DNA from: Siniperca chuatsi
Lineage: Eukaryota > Chordata > Actinopteri > Centrarchiformes > Sinipercidae
Assembly: GCF_020085105.1 (NCBI RefSeq)
Contig: NC_058064.1
Span: forward strand, 18,669,823 to 18,733,822
Direction of reading: 5' to 3'
Length of the DNA stretch: 64,000 nt
The notes below the pieces were generated by a model, which saw nothing but the letters and a program-made list of their open reading frames with translations, had not been told where the DNA came from and ran no database searches. Positions 13,925 to 25,300 of this stretch are shown here, piece by piece (positions within the stretch are counted from its first letter, which is position 1; every line of letters starts with the position of its first letter). The position numbers and the translations under genes are program-made.

Positions 13925-14146
13925 TAGTAGTTTCCAACCTTTTTGACTTGTCAGTGATTTTTTTTCTTTCCAGCTTGTTTCATTTGAAGGACTTTTTCAG
14001 AAGCGTGAAGTGGTGGAAGTATAGTATTACACAAGAAAAAAGTGAAAATTACAGATTTTTGCTTATCCCTGTAATCATTTTGTGACCCCTCAGAGTTTTC
14101 TTGGGACCCCTTCATGGATCCCGGCCCCCCAGATTGAAAACCACTG
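13925..14146. mobile_element. 222-bp hAT-type MITE
   Basis: Ends TAGTAGTTTCCAACC and (inverted) CAGTGGTTTTCAATC are imperfect terminal repeats. It is flanked by TCATAAAG and TTATAAAG, an 8-bp duplication with one mismatch. No ORF. It lies about 1.3 kb upstream of e2f7. Confidence 0.65.
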
Positions 14147-14279
14147 TTATAAAGTAATATGTAGGAATTTTTAGAAACTTAACTTGCAGTGAAAAAGTGA
14201 TCCACTTTAATAATTTTTAGACTTATATATATCATAGATTTACTGTACTTCAAAAGTTCCCCCCCTTCCCCTTCACTGG

Positions 14280-14660
14280 CCCAGATTTGAATAGCGTTTG
14301 GCGGCAGATTTTGTGTTTTGAGAGCTATTATGCAACCTCTTGGGGCCAGTCCTCAGACAGCCTGTTGGCATGCAGGGCGGGACCCTGTCTGCTAAAAAGT
14401 GAGCTCTCTCTGCCCCCACTACTTTTCGCGCTGTCGCCCAGGTAATATTAGCGCCACAACTCGTGTTGTCCCCCACCTCCCTCCCCGGCCTCCCATCTGT
14501 CTGTTTCAGCCGCACAGCTAATTACAGCCAGCCGCAGAGACAAAGCCTGAGTGACTGGGTTAAAGGTATTAACAGCGGGTTTCGGTGTGGGGTTTTAGCC
14601 CATGACGCTGGTGTCACTGGGAGAAGAAGCAGGGGAGAAGCCAAACATCGCAGCTGAAAG
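14280..14660. promoter_or_regulatory. GC-rich unique segment upstream of e2f7, candidate regulatory element
   Basis: Distinctly higher in GC and CpG than its flanks, with no repeat-family motif and no coding resemblance. It could be a distal promoter element or enhancer. Position and composition are the only support. Confidence 0.3.
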
Positions 14661-14867
14661 TCAAAGATCATCTATAGTAACGATGAGTTACTCGTTTAAA
14701 AACATCGGTGTACAAAGAAAAAAAAAACCCTCAGACGCCATTACCGTTCTCTTTGTTTTTCAAGGTATTTGTAATACATTGTTTTTCACTCGAAAGCAGT
14801 CATTAATAAAAGTTGTAATTAAAATAACTGAAGTAATGTTAAACTGTTACGTTTTTTCGTAATTGTC

Positions 14868-14875
14868 TTTGGCGC
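14868..14875 (+). promoter_or_regulatory. Consensus E2F site about 0.6 kb upstream of e2f7 exon 1
   Basis: TTTGGCGC is a perfect match to TTTSSCGC. A near-match (TTTGGCGG, 14297-14304) lies farther out. Occupancy is unknown. Confidence 0.35.
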
Positions 14876-15199
14876 CTTGCGTGTCTATCTTTATTGTTAA
14901 TCACTCCTGAAAGCAAAAGCACTACAGATTAATTTTCACACTGTATTGGGAAGGTTTTGTTTTTTAATAAAACAAATGTATCAATTTCCATTTCTGCCCG
15001 ATATAGCCTTCTGCAGTGCTTACAGTATTGTAAATTGTTCTTTCTCACGAAAATTTTGACTTCGGTTTGTATCAGTGCACGTTGTTTTTGCGTCAGTTGT
15101 TCCAAATATAACCTACTACCTAAAACTGCTGACCATATGACACAGGTTTCCCTGCCGCCGTTGCTGGTGCTGTACCCGGAAATAGTTACAGAGTGAGAC

Positions 15200-15530
15200 C
15201 TCAATTTTGTTTATCAACTCCCCTCAGAGCGCGCCGGTTGCCCCGCCAACACAACTGTGGAGGCGTGGCCGCCTTCCACGCCCGTTGGTAGAAGCTGAGG
15301 CGCGTACCCGAGCACAATAACGCTGACTGGCTGGAGCGGAATGACGCACCCAATCACCTGGACGCTGATTGGCTGGAGTGAGCCAGATGTCGGAGAGCGC
15401 CAGAAAACAAGCTTGAGCGGGTGATGCTGAAGTCTCCCCGGGACAGTGTAGAGTTTCCGCTAATCGGACAGGGCTCTCAGAGGACTGGAGGTACAGGCTG
15501 AGGAGCACTGCCCGCTTATTTTGAAGAGGG
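15200..15530 (+). promoter_or_regulatory. e2f7: e2f7 proximal promoter with CCAAT boxes and CHR-like motif
   Basis: This GC- and CpG-richer stretch directly precedes exon 1. It holds a forward CCAAT box (15350-15354), an inverted one (ATTGG, 15368-15372), an E2F-like site with one mismatch (GCGCCAGA, 15397-15404), and CCCGC followed after four bases by TTTGAA (15511-15525). The last arrangement resembles a CDE/CHR pair of G2/M genes. There is no TATA box. NF-Y plus E2F/CHR control is typical of cell-cycle promoters, and E2F7 is a known E2F target. The motif calls are visual. Confidence 0.5.
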
Positions 15531-15639
15531 AAATTAGCTGCTATGTTAGTCTGAAGAAACTACGCGCTGACAAGTCTGTAAAAGCGGACATAGAGCCATA
15601 TTGGAATATTTCATTCATTCAACAGCAGAGCAGAACAAG
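15480..15639 (+). other. e2f7: e2f7 non-coding exon 1 (5' UTR, 5' end approximate)
   Basis: The sequence upstream of the coding exon ends in a good donor (ACAAG/GTAAGG at 15639/15640). It lies just downstream of a GC-rich segment with CCAAT boxes. No start codon leading into the E2F7 frame is present here, so translation starts in exon 2. The 5' limit is a guess because no TATA box or transcript evidence fixes the start. Confidence 0.55.
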
Positions 15640-16070
15640 GTAAGGAATGGTGTTTTCCCTCTAGTGGTTTCCTAACTGTTACTTGCTGTAACACTAAGTA
15701 ATGGTATGCTGGTCAGCTGAGCTAGTAATGTTAGCTAAGTAGCTAATTAAATTAGCCTTTAAGATTATAACTAAGTCATAGTAATATAGCCATTCCCTTT
15801 CACGGGCTCTGCCACACCGAAATGTATGGACTTATGAGTGAATTGGCCCTTTACTAAGTTAATAACGCTAACGTAATATCTTACGTTACGTTACAACTTA
15901 GAATTAACGCAATTTATGAACGTCACTTAATAATACTTTCTGCTCTCATCTTGCTATATCAGCTGCATTTCAGTACGTTATGTTAGCAATAAACCAAAGT
16001 GTTAAGTAACGTTAGGGAAATGGATGGTTAAGCCATTAGCTTGCTAAGCGCTAATTAGCTGATGTGCTTT

Positions 16071-16078
16071 GCGCCAAA
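16071..16078 (-). promoter_or_regulatory. Consensus E2F site in e2f7 intron 1
   Basis: GCGCCAAA is the exact reverse complement of the E2F consensus TTTSSCGC. It lies about 430 bp after exon 1 and 150 bp before the start codon. E2F1-type activation or E2F7/8 autorepression could act here. One 8-mer match is weak evidence by itself. Confidence 0.4.
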
Positions 16079-16214
16079 TTCAGCTGACCACTCGTCTGAG
16101 TTTTCTGTACTGGCTGAAGTTCCCTTAACGTTACCATTCACCCCGCTAAGATATTAGTCAGGTAATCTATTTCTGATATTTTATATATTTACATCTTTCC
16201 GTTTTGGGCTGCAG

Positions 16215-16319
16215 TTTTCCCAAATGGAAGTTGAATGTCTAGCACTGAAAGACCTCACAAGTCCAAGGAAAAGTTTCACGGTGGAGCCGGAGGAGGATGG
16301 GGGCCAAAGTGAACAAAAG
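16215..16319 (+). CDS. e2f7: e2f7 exon 2, start codon exon (coding 16224-16319)
   Basis: The acceptor TGCAG precedes 9 nt of UTR, then ATG at 16224 with G at +4. It encodes 32 residues beginning [11 protein letters not shown] and ending EQK, phase 0. The start is chosen because this N terminus matches E2F7 orthologues. Confidence 0.93.
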
Positions 16320-19300
16320 GTAAGGTGGCCTACTGCTTGATCTTAGGTGTGGACTAAGGAATGTGGCAGAATTAGCCTAATTAGAAAGAGATGTTCAGAG
16401 TAATGTGGTGGCATCTTAAGAGGGAGATAAGATTAGAAGCTATGGGCTAGGCTAGGGCGGTTTTTGGCTTTAAACAGCAATGTTTCCATGAGAGAAAGTG
16501 GGGAAAGTAGCTTGTTGATTTAGAAGGTCAAACAAGGCCTTGAAGTGTTGACAAATCAGTGGATTTGCTTGAGATTTCTCATTTAAATACTGCACCCAAA
16601 TTAATCAGCATGTCTCAGGTCTCGCTCTCCTAGTGCGAACATTTGACTTCCTAAATAAAACCCTGTGATGGAGATTTGGGTTTAGACAGCAGCAGGTTTA
16701 GAATTAAAAGATTTCAGCAGGGTTACATGTTGTAATGGTGTTTCACAGTGTCACGTCTTGCTCCAAAAGTGTCCGTTTTGAGTCCTTGAAATTCACCCAG
16801 TTTAAGCAAATGTTTGAAACCTTAACTAAACATTTGTAACACTGCAGGCAAACGTCCACCAATATAAAAACAACACCATTGTCTCCATCACAGGAAAACC
16901 TCTGCACAGAGAGGAGAAGATCTACGCCGCTGAAATCTGCTGAGTCCACCATCCCTGCTTTGCTGATAAACAGAAAAGGTGCCACCGCCGACCTGGCTCA
17001 CATCACCCCCATCAAACACACGGCCCTGGCTGAGCCCTGGACGCCCACAGCCAATCTGAAGATGCTGATCAGCGCGGCGAGCCCAGACATCCGGGACAGA
17101 GAGCTGAAAAAGGTGCTGTTCAGACCCATAGAGAATGAGAAGGACAAGCCAGCAAGTCCAGATGCCGTGGTGGAGGATACAGAGGTGGAAGACTCTTGTC
17201 AGGTATGTGAAATTTTAGAGCTAAACTATATCATCGAATAACACATGGTTTCAAAAGGTCTCTAAAATAATCAATAGGGCATTTAATAAGGTCTCAGTTT
17301 AGTTCTTGAAGTGTAAAAATTTTTTATTTTGTATGTTGTCCACTGGGGAGAAATCAGTTAGGTTGCAGTTATTGCTTATTAATTTGATTTTGGAAATGCT
17401 CTCAGAGGAACCAAGAATTTCCACAATCTTAAAAGTCCAGGGAGTAAACACTTTCCCTCCTCACATTAGCAGCTGAACTCTCAAGATAGTGAGTTTTCAA
17501 AAGCACAAATACAAATCACTCAGTCGTGCCTAGTAAATGAAGTCATATTGTATAGAAAATGGCAGCTGGAGTCTAAATCACCCTGTGCTTTTGTGATACG
17601 ATTATTTGTTAAATTCCGTCGTGTGGAGGTTTTTCCAGCCTTATCGGGTAACGTCATTTTAAGGATTGAATTATTTTCTAAAATATATGGCCTTGAATAC
17701 ATGTTACAGAAAAGCTGTTTGAGGCACTGAGATGTGAGATCCCACTTTCACTGTAAACCTGGATGGTGGTGGTGCAGAAGGCAGCACCAAAGTCCCCCTC
17801 GCCTGTGTAAAATTCTTAAAATTAGTGGTAAAACACAGGAGAAATGTTTTATCTATTTACGTGTTAATGTGTCTGTCCAGTTTGAAGCCGCGGAGGAGGA
17901 GGACGATGCCGATAAAAAGCCGAGCAGGAAGCAGAAGAGTCTGGGTCTGCTGTGCCAGAAGTTCCTGGCCCTCTACCCAGATTACCCACCACCACACATC
18001 CCCATCTGGATCTCACTGGATGAGGTGGCGACCAGTCTTGGTAAGAGCCAGTAACGGGGGGGGAAGAGATTGGACTTGTCCCAGCCACTGCCTGTGCTGT
18101 TATTGTAAACACCTCACGGGAGGGAGACGATAATGGAAGCAGCAAATGTCCGTTTCATGAGCATTGTAAAGTTTTTATGTTATTGGATTTAGGGCCAGTT
18201 GCTATGGAGACTTCTTTTTCATACAAACAGTATATCACTCCGTATTTAATGGAAGGGTGCTGAGCTGCAATTTGGAGCAATGCTCTTTAATTTTATAATG
18301 TTCATTCATTTTACACTTACACACACTGGCCATTTGGTGAGTTTTTATTCAAACGTGAGCATATATTTGCCAAGAGCTGGCAGGTAATTTCACTTCTCTC
18401 GTGCTCAAATTGTCAGGAGTGGAGCGACGGCGTATCTACGACATCGTCAACGTGCTGGAGTCTCTCATGATTGTGGGTCGGATAGCCAAGAACAGCTACA
18501 CCTGGTACGGCCGACAGCGGCTGGAGGCCACGCTAGAGGAGCTGCAGCGGAGGGGTCGGCAGCAGGGCTACCACCTCCAGATGGAGCTGGCCAGAGAGGC
18601 CGGACCAGGGCGCGAGGACGATGGAGCGGATGGGGACGCTGGCAACGGTAATGAACTGAGAGATAAATGAAAGCATCTTAAGAATTTAAGTTTCTCCAAC
18701 CTTTAGACAAAGTATTCAAAGTACAGAAAACATCTTCTACCTTTTCTGCTAGTTTGTATTCCCTCATTTTCTTCTACTAGCACCTTTGCGTGTCTTTACC
18801 ATTTGCTGCATTGATGAGGAGCTGACGTTTATTGTTGCCCTTGTAGAATAAGACCATCAGTTTAGTGCAGCACGTGTAAAACATTTAAGTGTAGGTTTCA
18901 TCTCAGGAGCAGCTGCCACCAAATTAACACTACAGCTAAACAATCAGTCCTTTCACCCTCAAACCCACAGGAGTGAATACAAGCCTGGTTTCCATAGTGC
19001 TCCTACCTGCTCATACATGCACACAGCTTTTCATTAAGAGGGGGTGTGTGTGTTGACTTGTCAGTGTGGCTGAATAACAATAGCACTCGTGACAAAGTGG
19101 TAGCTTACAAAGGTAAAGCCCGGTGACAAGCTTTGATGTCCATTAAGTGGTTAATGTCTGCTGGTAGTGTGGCTGCTTGAATGTGATGACCTCAGGCGAT
19201 ATAATTATACATAATAGCTGTCATCACGGCTGTGCTGCAATACAACAAACTACAGCTGAAATGGTGTTATTAAGGCAGCAGCCGAACATTTAAGCGTTAA

Positions 19301-22300
19301 TAATCTCGTGGGTGCGACTCCTATGGCTGTTGGAAGGTTGATACTGATACTGCAAACATGGTTTTAGAGGATGTGATGTTTATTTTCTGAATTTAAGGGT
19401 TTTGTTTTTCTCTGTAGTAGTGGTTGGGCCTGAACCTCCATCATTTTGACGCTTAATGACACCATATCTAACATACCATACCACAGCCATTAGAAGAGGC
19501 AGTGTGGTGAACCATGGTACCATTCTGCAAAACATAAAGTCTTTCTAAATCTACAAAATGATCAGGTTCCTAATTTAAGATTATAGTAAGCTTTGAACAG
19601 TCAGATAGTGGTGCTTTGCATTTGTATTCATGGTGTTTGTCTCTGCTTTGTGTTGGTTTTCCTGTGAAACAGGAAAAATCAAGACTCTTGTTAAATAAAA
19701 CCTGGGGTGCATTTAACACCTAACAGTGTGTTAAGTGAATCACAAGCATGCAAATGCTAATTTCTGACCAAGCACAAAGGCTGCCCCCTGATTTAATGTA
19801 CACATTTTCATGTTTATGGTTTCATTTCACTGCTTTAAAATGTTTTAAATGAAATTCAACAAAAACACAATCAACAGGTTTTGAAGGGCGGGTTTGAATT
19901 ATTGTAGGTATTTACATAATTGGGGAGATGTGTCTGTAATTTACAAATCTGTTGTACAAATTAATTATTATTCCTTGCTCCTGCAATGACCCAATTTTCA
20001 CTGGTGATTAATAAAGGTCATCATAATGTAGAGTCCTGTGACTGCAGTAGTCTGACGTACTTGCATGTTTCTCTGTTTTTTGTAGCTGGTGGCAACAGAA
20101 AAGATAAATCTCTGCGTATCATGAGCCAGAAGTTTGTCATGCTGTTCCTGGTGTCCAAAACTCAGACTGTTACTCTGGACGCAGCAGCAAAGATTCTCAT
20201 CGAGGAGAGCCAGGACTCGTCAAGTCACAGCAAGTACAAAAGTAAGAAAGAAAGGAAGTGCAAACGAATATATCCTGGAATACAAATCCTGTTTCTTCTG
20301 TTTTATCAAAACTAAACATCATCCCTGTATTTTCAGCTAAGGTGCGGCGACTGTACGACATTGCAAATGTGCTGACCAGCCTGGGCCTCATAAAGAAGGT
20401 CCATGTCCGTGAGGAGAGAGGCAGGAAACCAGCCTTCAAGTGGCTTGGCCCTGTTGAATTCAAACATTCTGGAAATGCTGGTAATAATTAAAGACAAGCT
20501 TTGTTAACTATGCTAAAGTAGTTCTAACACTCCTGAACCCCTTCAGAGACCTCTGGTGCCAGTGATCGCTGTCATCTGTAAGGTGTTCTGAATAAAAGAG
20601 TCTACAAATGGCAGATTTATTGCCGATAACTGCATTTGTCATTATTGCTGTCATGCTAAAAGGTCCTTATCCATCTCACTTTCATCATCTGTAGGAAATA
20701 CTGTGAACTTGGCGGCTGTCACTCTGCCTGAGGCCACGCAGCCAATGGCAGGCCAGGACCTCAGAAAAGCCAAGTTGGCACGCCACGCCTCTTTCAACAT
20801 CACCCCAACTTCTGTGGCTATCCAGCGGCAGGTCAGCTCTTCTGCACCCAGCAGCCCACGACAAGAACCTATTGGTAAGAATTTGGCAATATACTGTTTT
20901 GTTTATTACAGTCGAGTATCTTTATATTATTGTCTGATAAATAGTTTTCTTTCCTCACACTGCAGGTCTGCCAAACCAGCCTGTGGATTATTCCAAAAAG
21001 ACTTCAAACAACAATGCAGTGTGTCAGCTGCAGTTTGGAAACAGCACTGAGTGAGTTAAAACTCACACACACAGATACTCAACATGTTTGTAATCACCCT
21101 TGCATTCTCTTGGTTTAGATTTATCTGCAGTCATCCACCGCAGATTACAGTAAATTGTACTACTGTGTGCAGTACAATTTACTGCAGTAGCTCCTTTTGC
21201 TAACCTTTGCCAGGACAGTCTGTCAGTATTATTGCAGAGAATCCACATCTGCCTGTAACAAGGGTGAAGAGTCCAGTAGAGAAACTGTTCATCTCAAAAT
21301 GAACTCCACTTTCAGACTGAAGCTACACAATTACATCCAAATGGATAAACTCTGTTTTCATTTTGACATATTAAAAGCTATTGACAATGTCTTAGTTATA
21401 AGATGCCATGGCTCCCCACTCTCTGAAGGGGTTTTTAATCTCAGACTCTCATACACAATATTTCACTCACTGCCTGTGTTTGCATTGGCTGGTGTGTTTA
21501 GCTTTAGGCTACATGTAACATGAGCTAACTGCTGTGGATATGAATAGTTTTTGTCTCCTATGAATGTATGCGTTGGCTCCATAGATACAGTACACAGTAG
21601 TTCATATTATTTCTATGGTTGGCCTGCTTGCTGGCCAAACCACAGCTGCCTCAAGGCTGTGGCTGTAAAGTGTTTTTGGAGGAAGACCGATAATAGGACA
21701 CACAAGTGTGTGTTGAAAAGGAATATTTTAGACATGAAGTGGGATAAAAATGCACCCGAGGCAGTGGTATCCCACAGGATAAGAGTTGGAGGTTCATAGC
21801 TGGGAGGTGGCCAGTTAGAAGTCTGCACACCAGTGAGAGGGATCAGAGGGACATTTAGCCCCTTTTCTACCACAGAAACTTTTCCAAGGGTTCAGGAACC
21901 TTACTGCGTTTAGACCGGTGGGCCAGGAATTAGTTCCTCTCCCATAGTTCCTGGCTGAATGTTGCTGATTGGTCATTCACAAAACTCGCGGCTGCTACGT
22001 TTTGTGTACAGCTTCATTCACACAATAAGGAAGCACCGGGTGCCACTGGTATCACTACTAGAACAAGAGCCGGCCATTTCTTGTAATGTGTTGTAATTAG
22101 CACAAGCGAACAAGAGAGAGGGAGCTAACGAGTGAGCAAGAGAGAGGCGATGAGAGAACAGCGAAAGTGAAAACAAGCCGAACAAGACTTCATTTGTTTG
22201 TTTCTACTTTGGAAAGAGACATTCTAGAGTTGCTAGTCTCCATTTCCACCTCAGTTTGCCTCCTTTGAATCAAAATATCACATCCGTACAAACATCATAG

Positions 22301-25300
22301 TTGCACCACAGTAAAACATAAAGAGCATATGTGGAACCTGTCAGGGTTCCCATTTTTCATTTTCATTTTTAATGGAGCTCATCTATTTTTAAGCTATCTA
22401 TTTCAAGCTTTAATTCTAATGACTACCCATTTCTTGCTACTTTCCCTGCAGTAAGCGTCCAGGCGCCGCACTGCAGGCCCCCACCCGCAGCAGCAGCAGC
22501 AGCCCGCTGCCTCTGTCCTCTGCCCATCCCACCCTGCTGGCACCTTCCCTCCACCCAGAGCATCTCTTCACATCTTCCCCCTCTCCCCACTGCTTGGCCT
22601 ACCTGCCCAGCCTGTCCCAGCCCTCGGTGGTCATGCTGTACAGGGCGCCAGACAAGCCTAACCAGATGCCTGAAGGTCAGAGATCGCCCAGGCTGGAGTC
22701 TGAGGAGGGGAGGAAGAGAAGGAGGGAAGAAAGGGAAGAAGAGGGGACGGTGGTGAAAAAGAAGGGAGCGTCTGGGTTAGAGGAATGTGACATGGTGAGT
22801 TGGTGGTGTTTTAGTATGCTGAAATTTTTACAGAGAAAAATAAACATGATTAATATAATTCATATTCATATTAAGATTGACCGAGAACAGCATAATTATT
22901 TTGGTTCAGTTCAGTAATATGATTACATTACATCTTTTTTCTGTGCAGTTTTGCATCCACAATCACAAGATCCTCTTAGTAATTCTGGATAGCAGAGCAT
23001 TAAATTGAAAATATGAAATACTACACGCTTGCTGATGAGGATAACTCCTGGTGTAATTAAAGACTTATCATATTAGTGATGTATAGGATATTTGATAATT
23101 GGAAAACCCTAGCAATTAATCAGGCCACACATTCCTAGTAATTGGAAATGTCCCATTTTTCACCATTAGATGCTCTTTTAGAAAGGTAGATTAAGAGAGT
23201 AGACTATAAGCACTGTACTTTTACATCAGGAAAATTCCTCCCCTTTTTTTTAACGCCAATATTTTTAGAATGGGAGAGTGTAAATCAGTGCAGTGATTTT
23301 AGTTGCTGAGCCATAAATTGTTACACATTATGATATAAAATGTTCATTCAAGATGGATTGTAAACTTTAACTTGTTTGAGGAATAGCTGCATGCATCTTG
23401 TTCACATGAATACAGCAGCAATACATGGTGGTTCCTCTATTTTAAATGTCCATCATCAGGTCCAAGTTAATTTATTCCCAGTGTTCGTTCTTTCTTCCAG
23501 ATGAGAGATGAACCTCACAGGGAAGCAGCAGAGTGTTCACAAAGGGGTAACACCAGGACTTCCCCCAATCGCCCAGCAGGCCTCTCCAGAGAGCAGGCGT
23601 TCCATGAGAGTGGCAACAGCAGCAGTGAGCCGGCCCAGCCATCACACTACCTTTATGTACCCAACAATGCAGGTATATACACAACTGTTTGAAAACCCAC
23701 TACACACAAGGATCTGTTGGAACTGTTAGCTGGACTCGAGAAGTATGTTTTTGTGCAACCTCATTTAGCAGTACACAGTGTTAACTGTACCATATGCTAT
23801 ATGTACAGTGTATGTTTCTGGGTTTGTCAAATGAAAGCCTCTGATGGGGACTGATGCTTTGTTGAATTGCGGCCGAAGGCAAAATGAGAAGTTCTCAGAG
23901 CATTTATATTTTCCACAATACATAGAATATGTATAGTCTATCTTCTAAAAGACTCATAATATTTATCTGCTCCATTAAACATTTCTTCTTTATTACATTA
24001 GGAAAAGTACAGTTTTTATTTTTTTAGCAGAAATCACAATGTTACAAGAGACTGTCTGTGGGTTCCTACAGACATGAAAATCCCATAAAGACTGGAGTTC
24101 ATTTGGAAGTTTTAAACAATACAGATAATGATACTGATACTGATGAAACTGATAATTTTACAAGAAAGCAGTTTACATTGATTTCCAGGTAATACAAAAC
24201 ACTGGCTGAACGTATAACAAAATCTGATCGATTATATTTAAGAAGGGTAAAATACTGCTCTGTTTTTGATGTTTTAAGTATTAAACCTTTAAAACTAAAG
24301 AAGTGTGTGTTGCTTTTGAAAGAACGTGCCATTCTTTGCTCTACCACAGTCAAACCAATTATCTTAGTCTTAGTCAAAGCACATCTAAAAAGTAACAGCA
24401 GAATGTGCTGTAAAAATATGAACTGGTTTTAGAGTTGACTAATAGAAGACAGTATATGTACAAATCCTGTCTGCAAAAATCTGCATGTTGATGACAAAAG
24501 CAATCAAATGTACAGCTTCATGAAGACTCACCAAATGTTGGTTCAGCTGGGATTTGTTCCCAGGTGTTTAACATGTTTGGCAATCTACAAAGACATGACA
24601 TCACACTAATCAACTATCACAATAAAGTTGTCAAGTAATTTGTCAACAATAGCACGGTGTTACTACATAGGTAAAGATGAAATATGGATTAAAGTATATA
24701 GTCACTTAAATGTAATCACCTCAAGGGAGTCAAACAAAGAGTGATCAGACAGTTAATTACCACACCTGTCGCCCTGCCTCAGTACAGGTCAGGTGACTTT
24801 TACTTCCTAACAAGTTTTTAATCACTGTAAGTGTAGTCCATATTTTTTATTTTTATTTTTTTTAAACACACCTCTTACCGTTTTCTCCTGATCTGTCTTC
24901 TCCAGGTCTGAATGGCCTAAACTTCCTCCTCTCTGCCGGCCAGCCACCAGCCGGTCTAGCACTTCCTCCCAGCAGTGTTCCCACCCTGGCGCTGCCCTAT
25001 GTCCTGGTGCCCTCTGCAGCCCTCCCCCACTACCCCCTGGTGGCCAGCAGTCTGCAACAGCAAGGCTCTAATGCCCACAACAAACTGAGCTTCAGCCTGC
25101 CTGCTGTGATGTCACCTACCCACTTTATGATGGGGGCGGCGCCGTATGGCCTGGCAGCAGCATCAGAGATCAGCGGGTCACCGGTTCCATCGCCGTCCAC
25201 GCCAGAACAGAGCAGGCTGTCAGCGGAGGGCACTCCGCGTTCTCCCTCAGGACCACGTCAGACTGTCAGCATCAACACACCAGAACCCCTGGTAGGAATT

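Noticed and set aside
17734..18054. Open frame extending e2f7 exon 4 on both sides
   Set aside because: A clear GTCCAG acceptor at 17880 and GTAAG donor at 18041 delimit the exon; flanks have no similarity to E2F7.
20992..21012. PVDYS in e2f7 exon 9 as a relocated CtBP motif
   Set aside because: The position aligns with human sequence lacking the motif, and Tyr replaces the key Leu.
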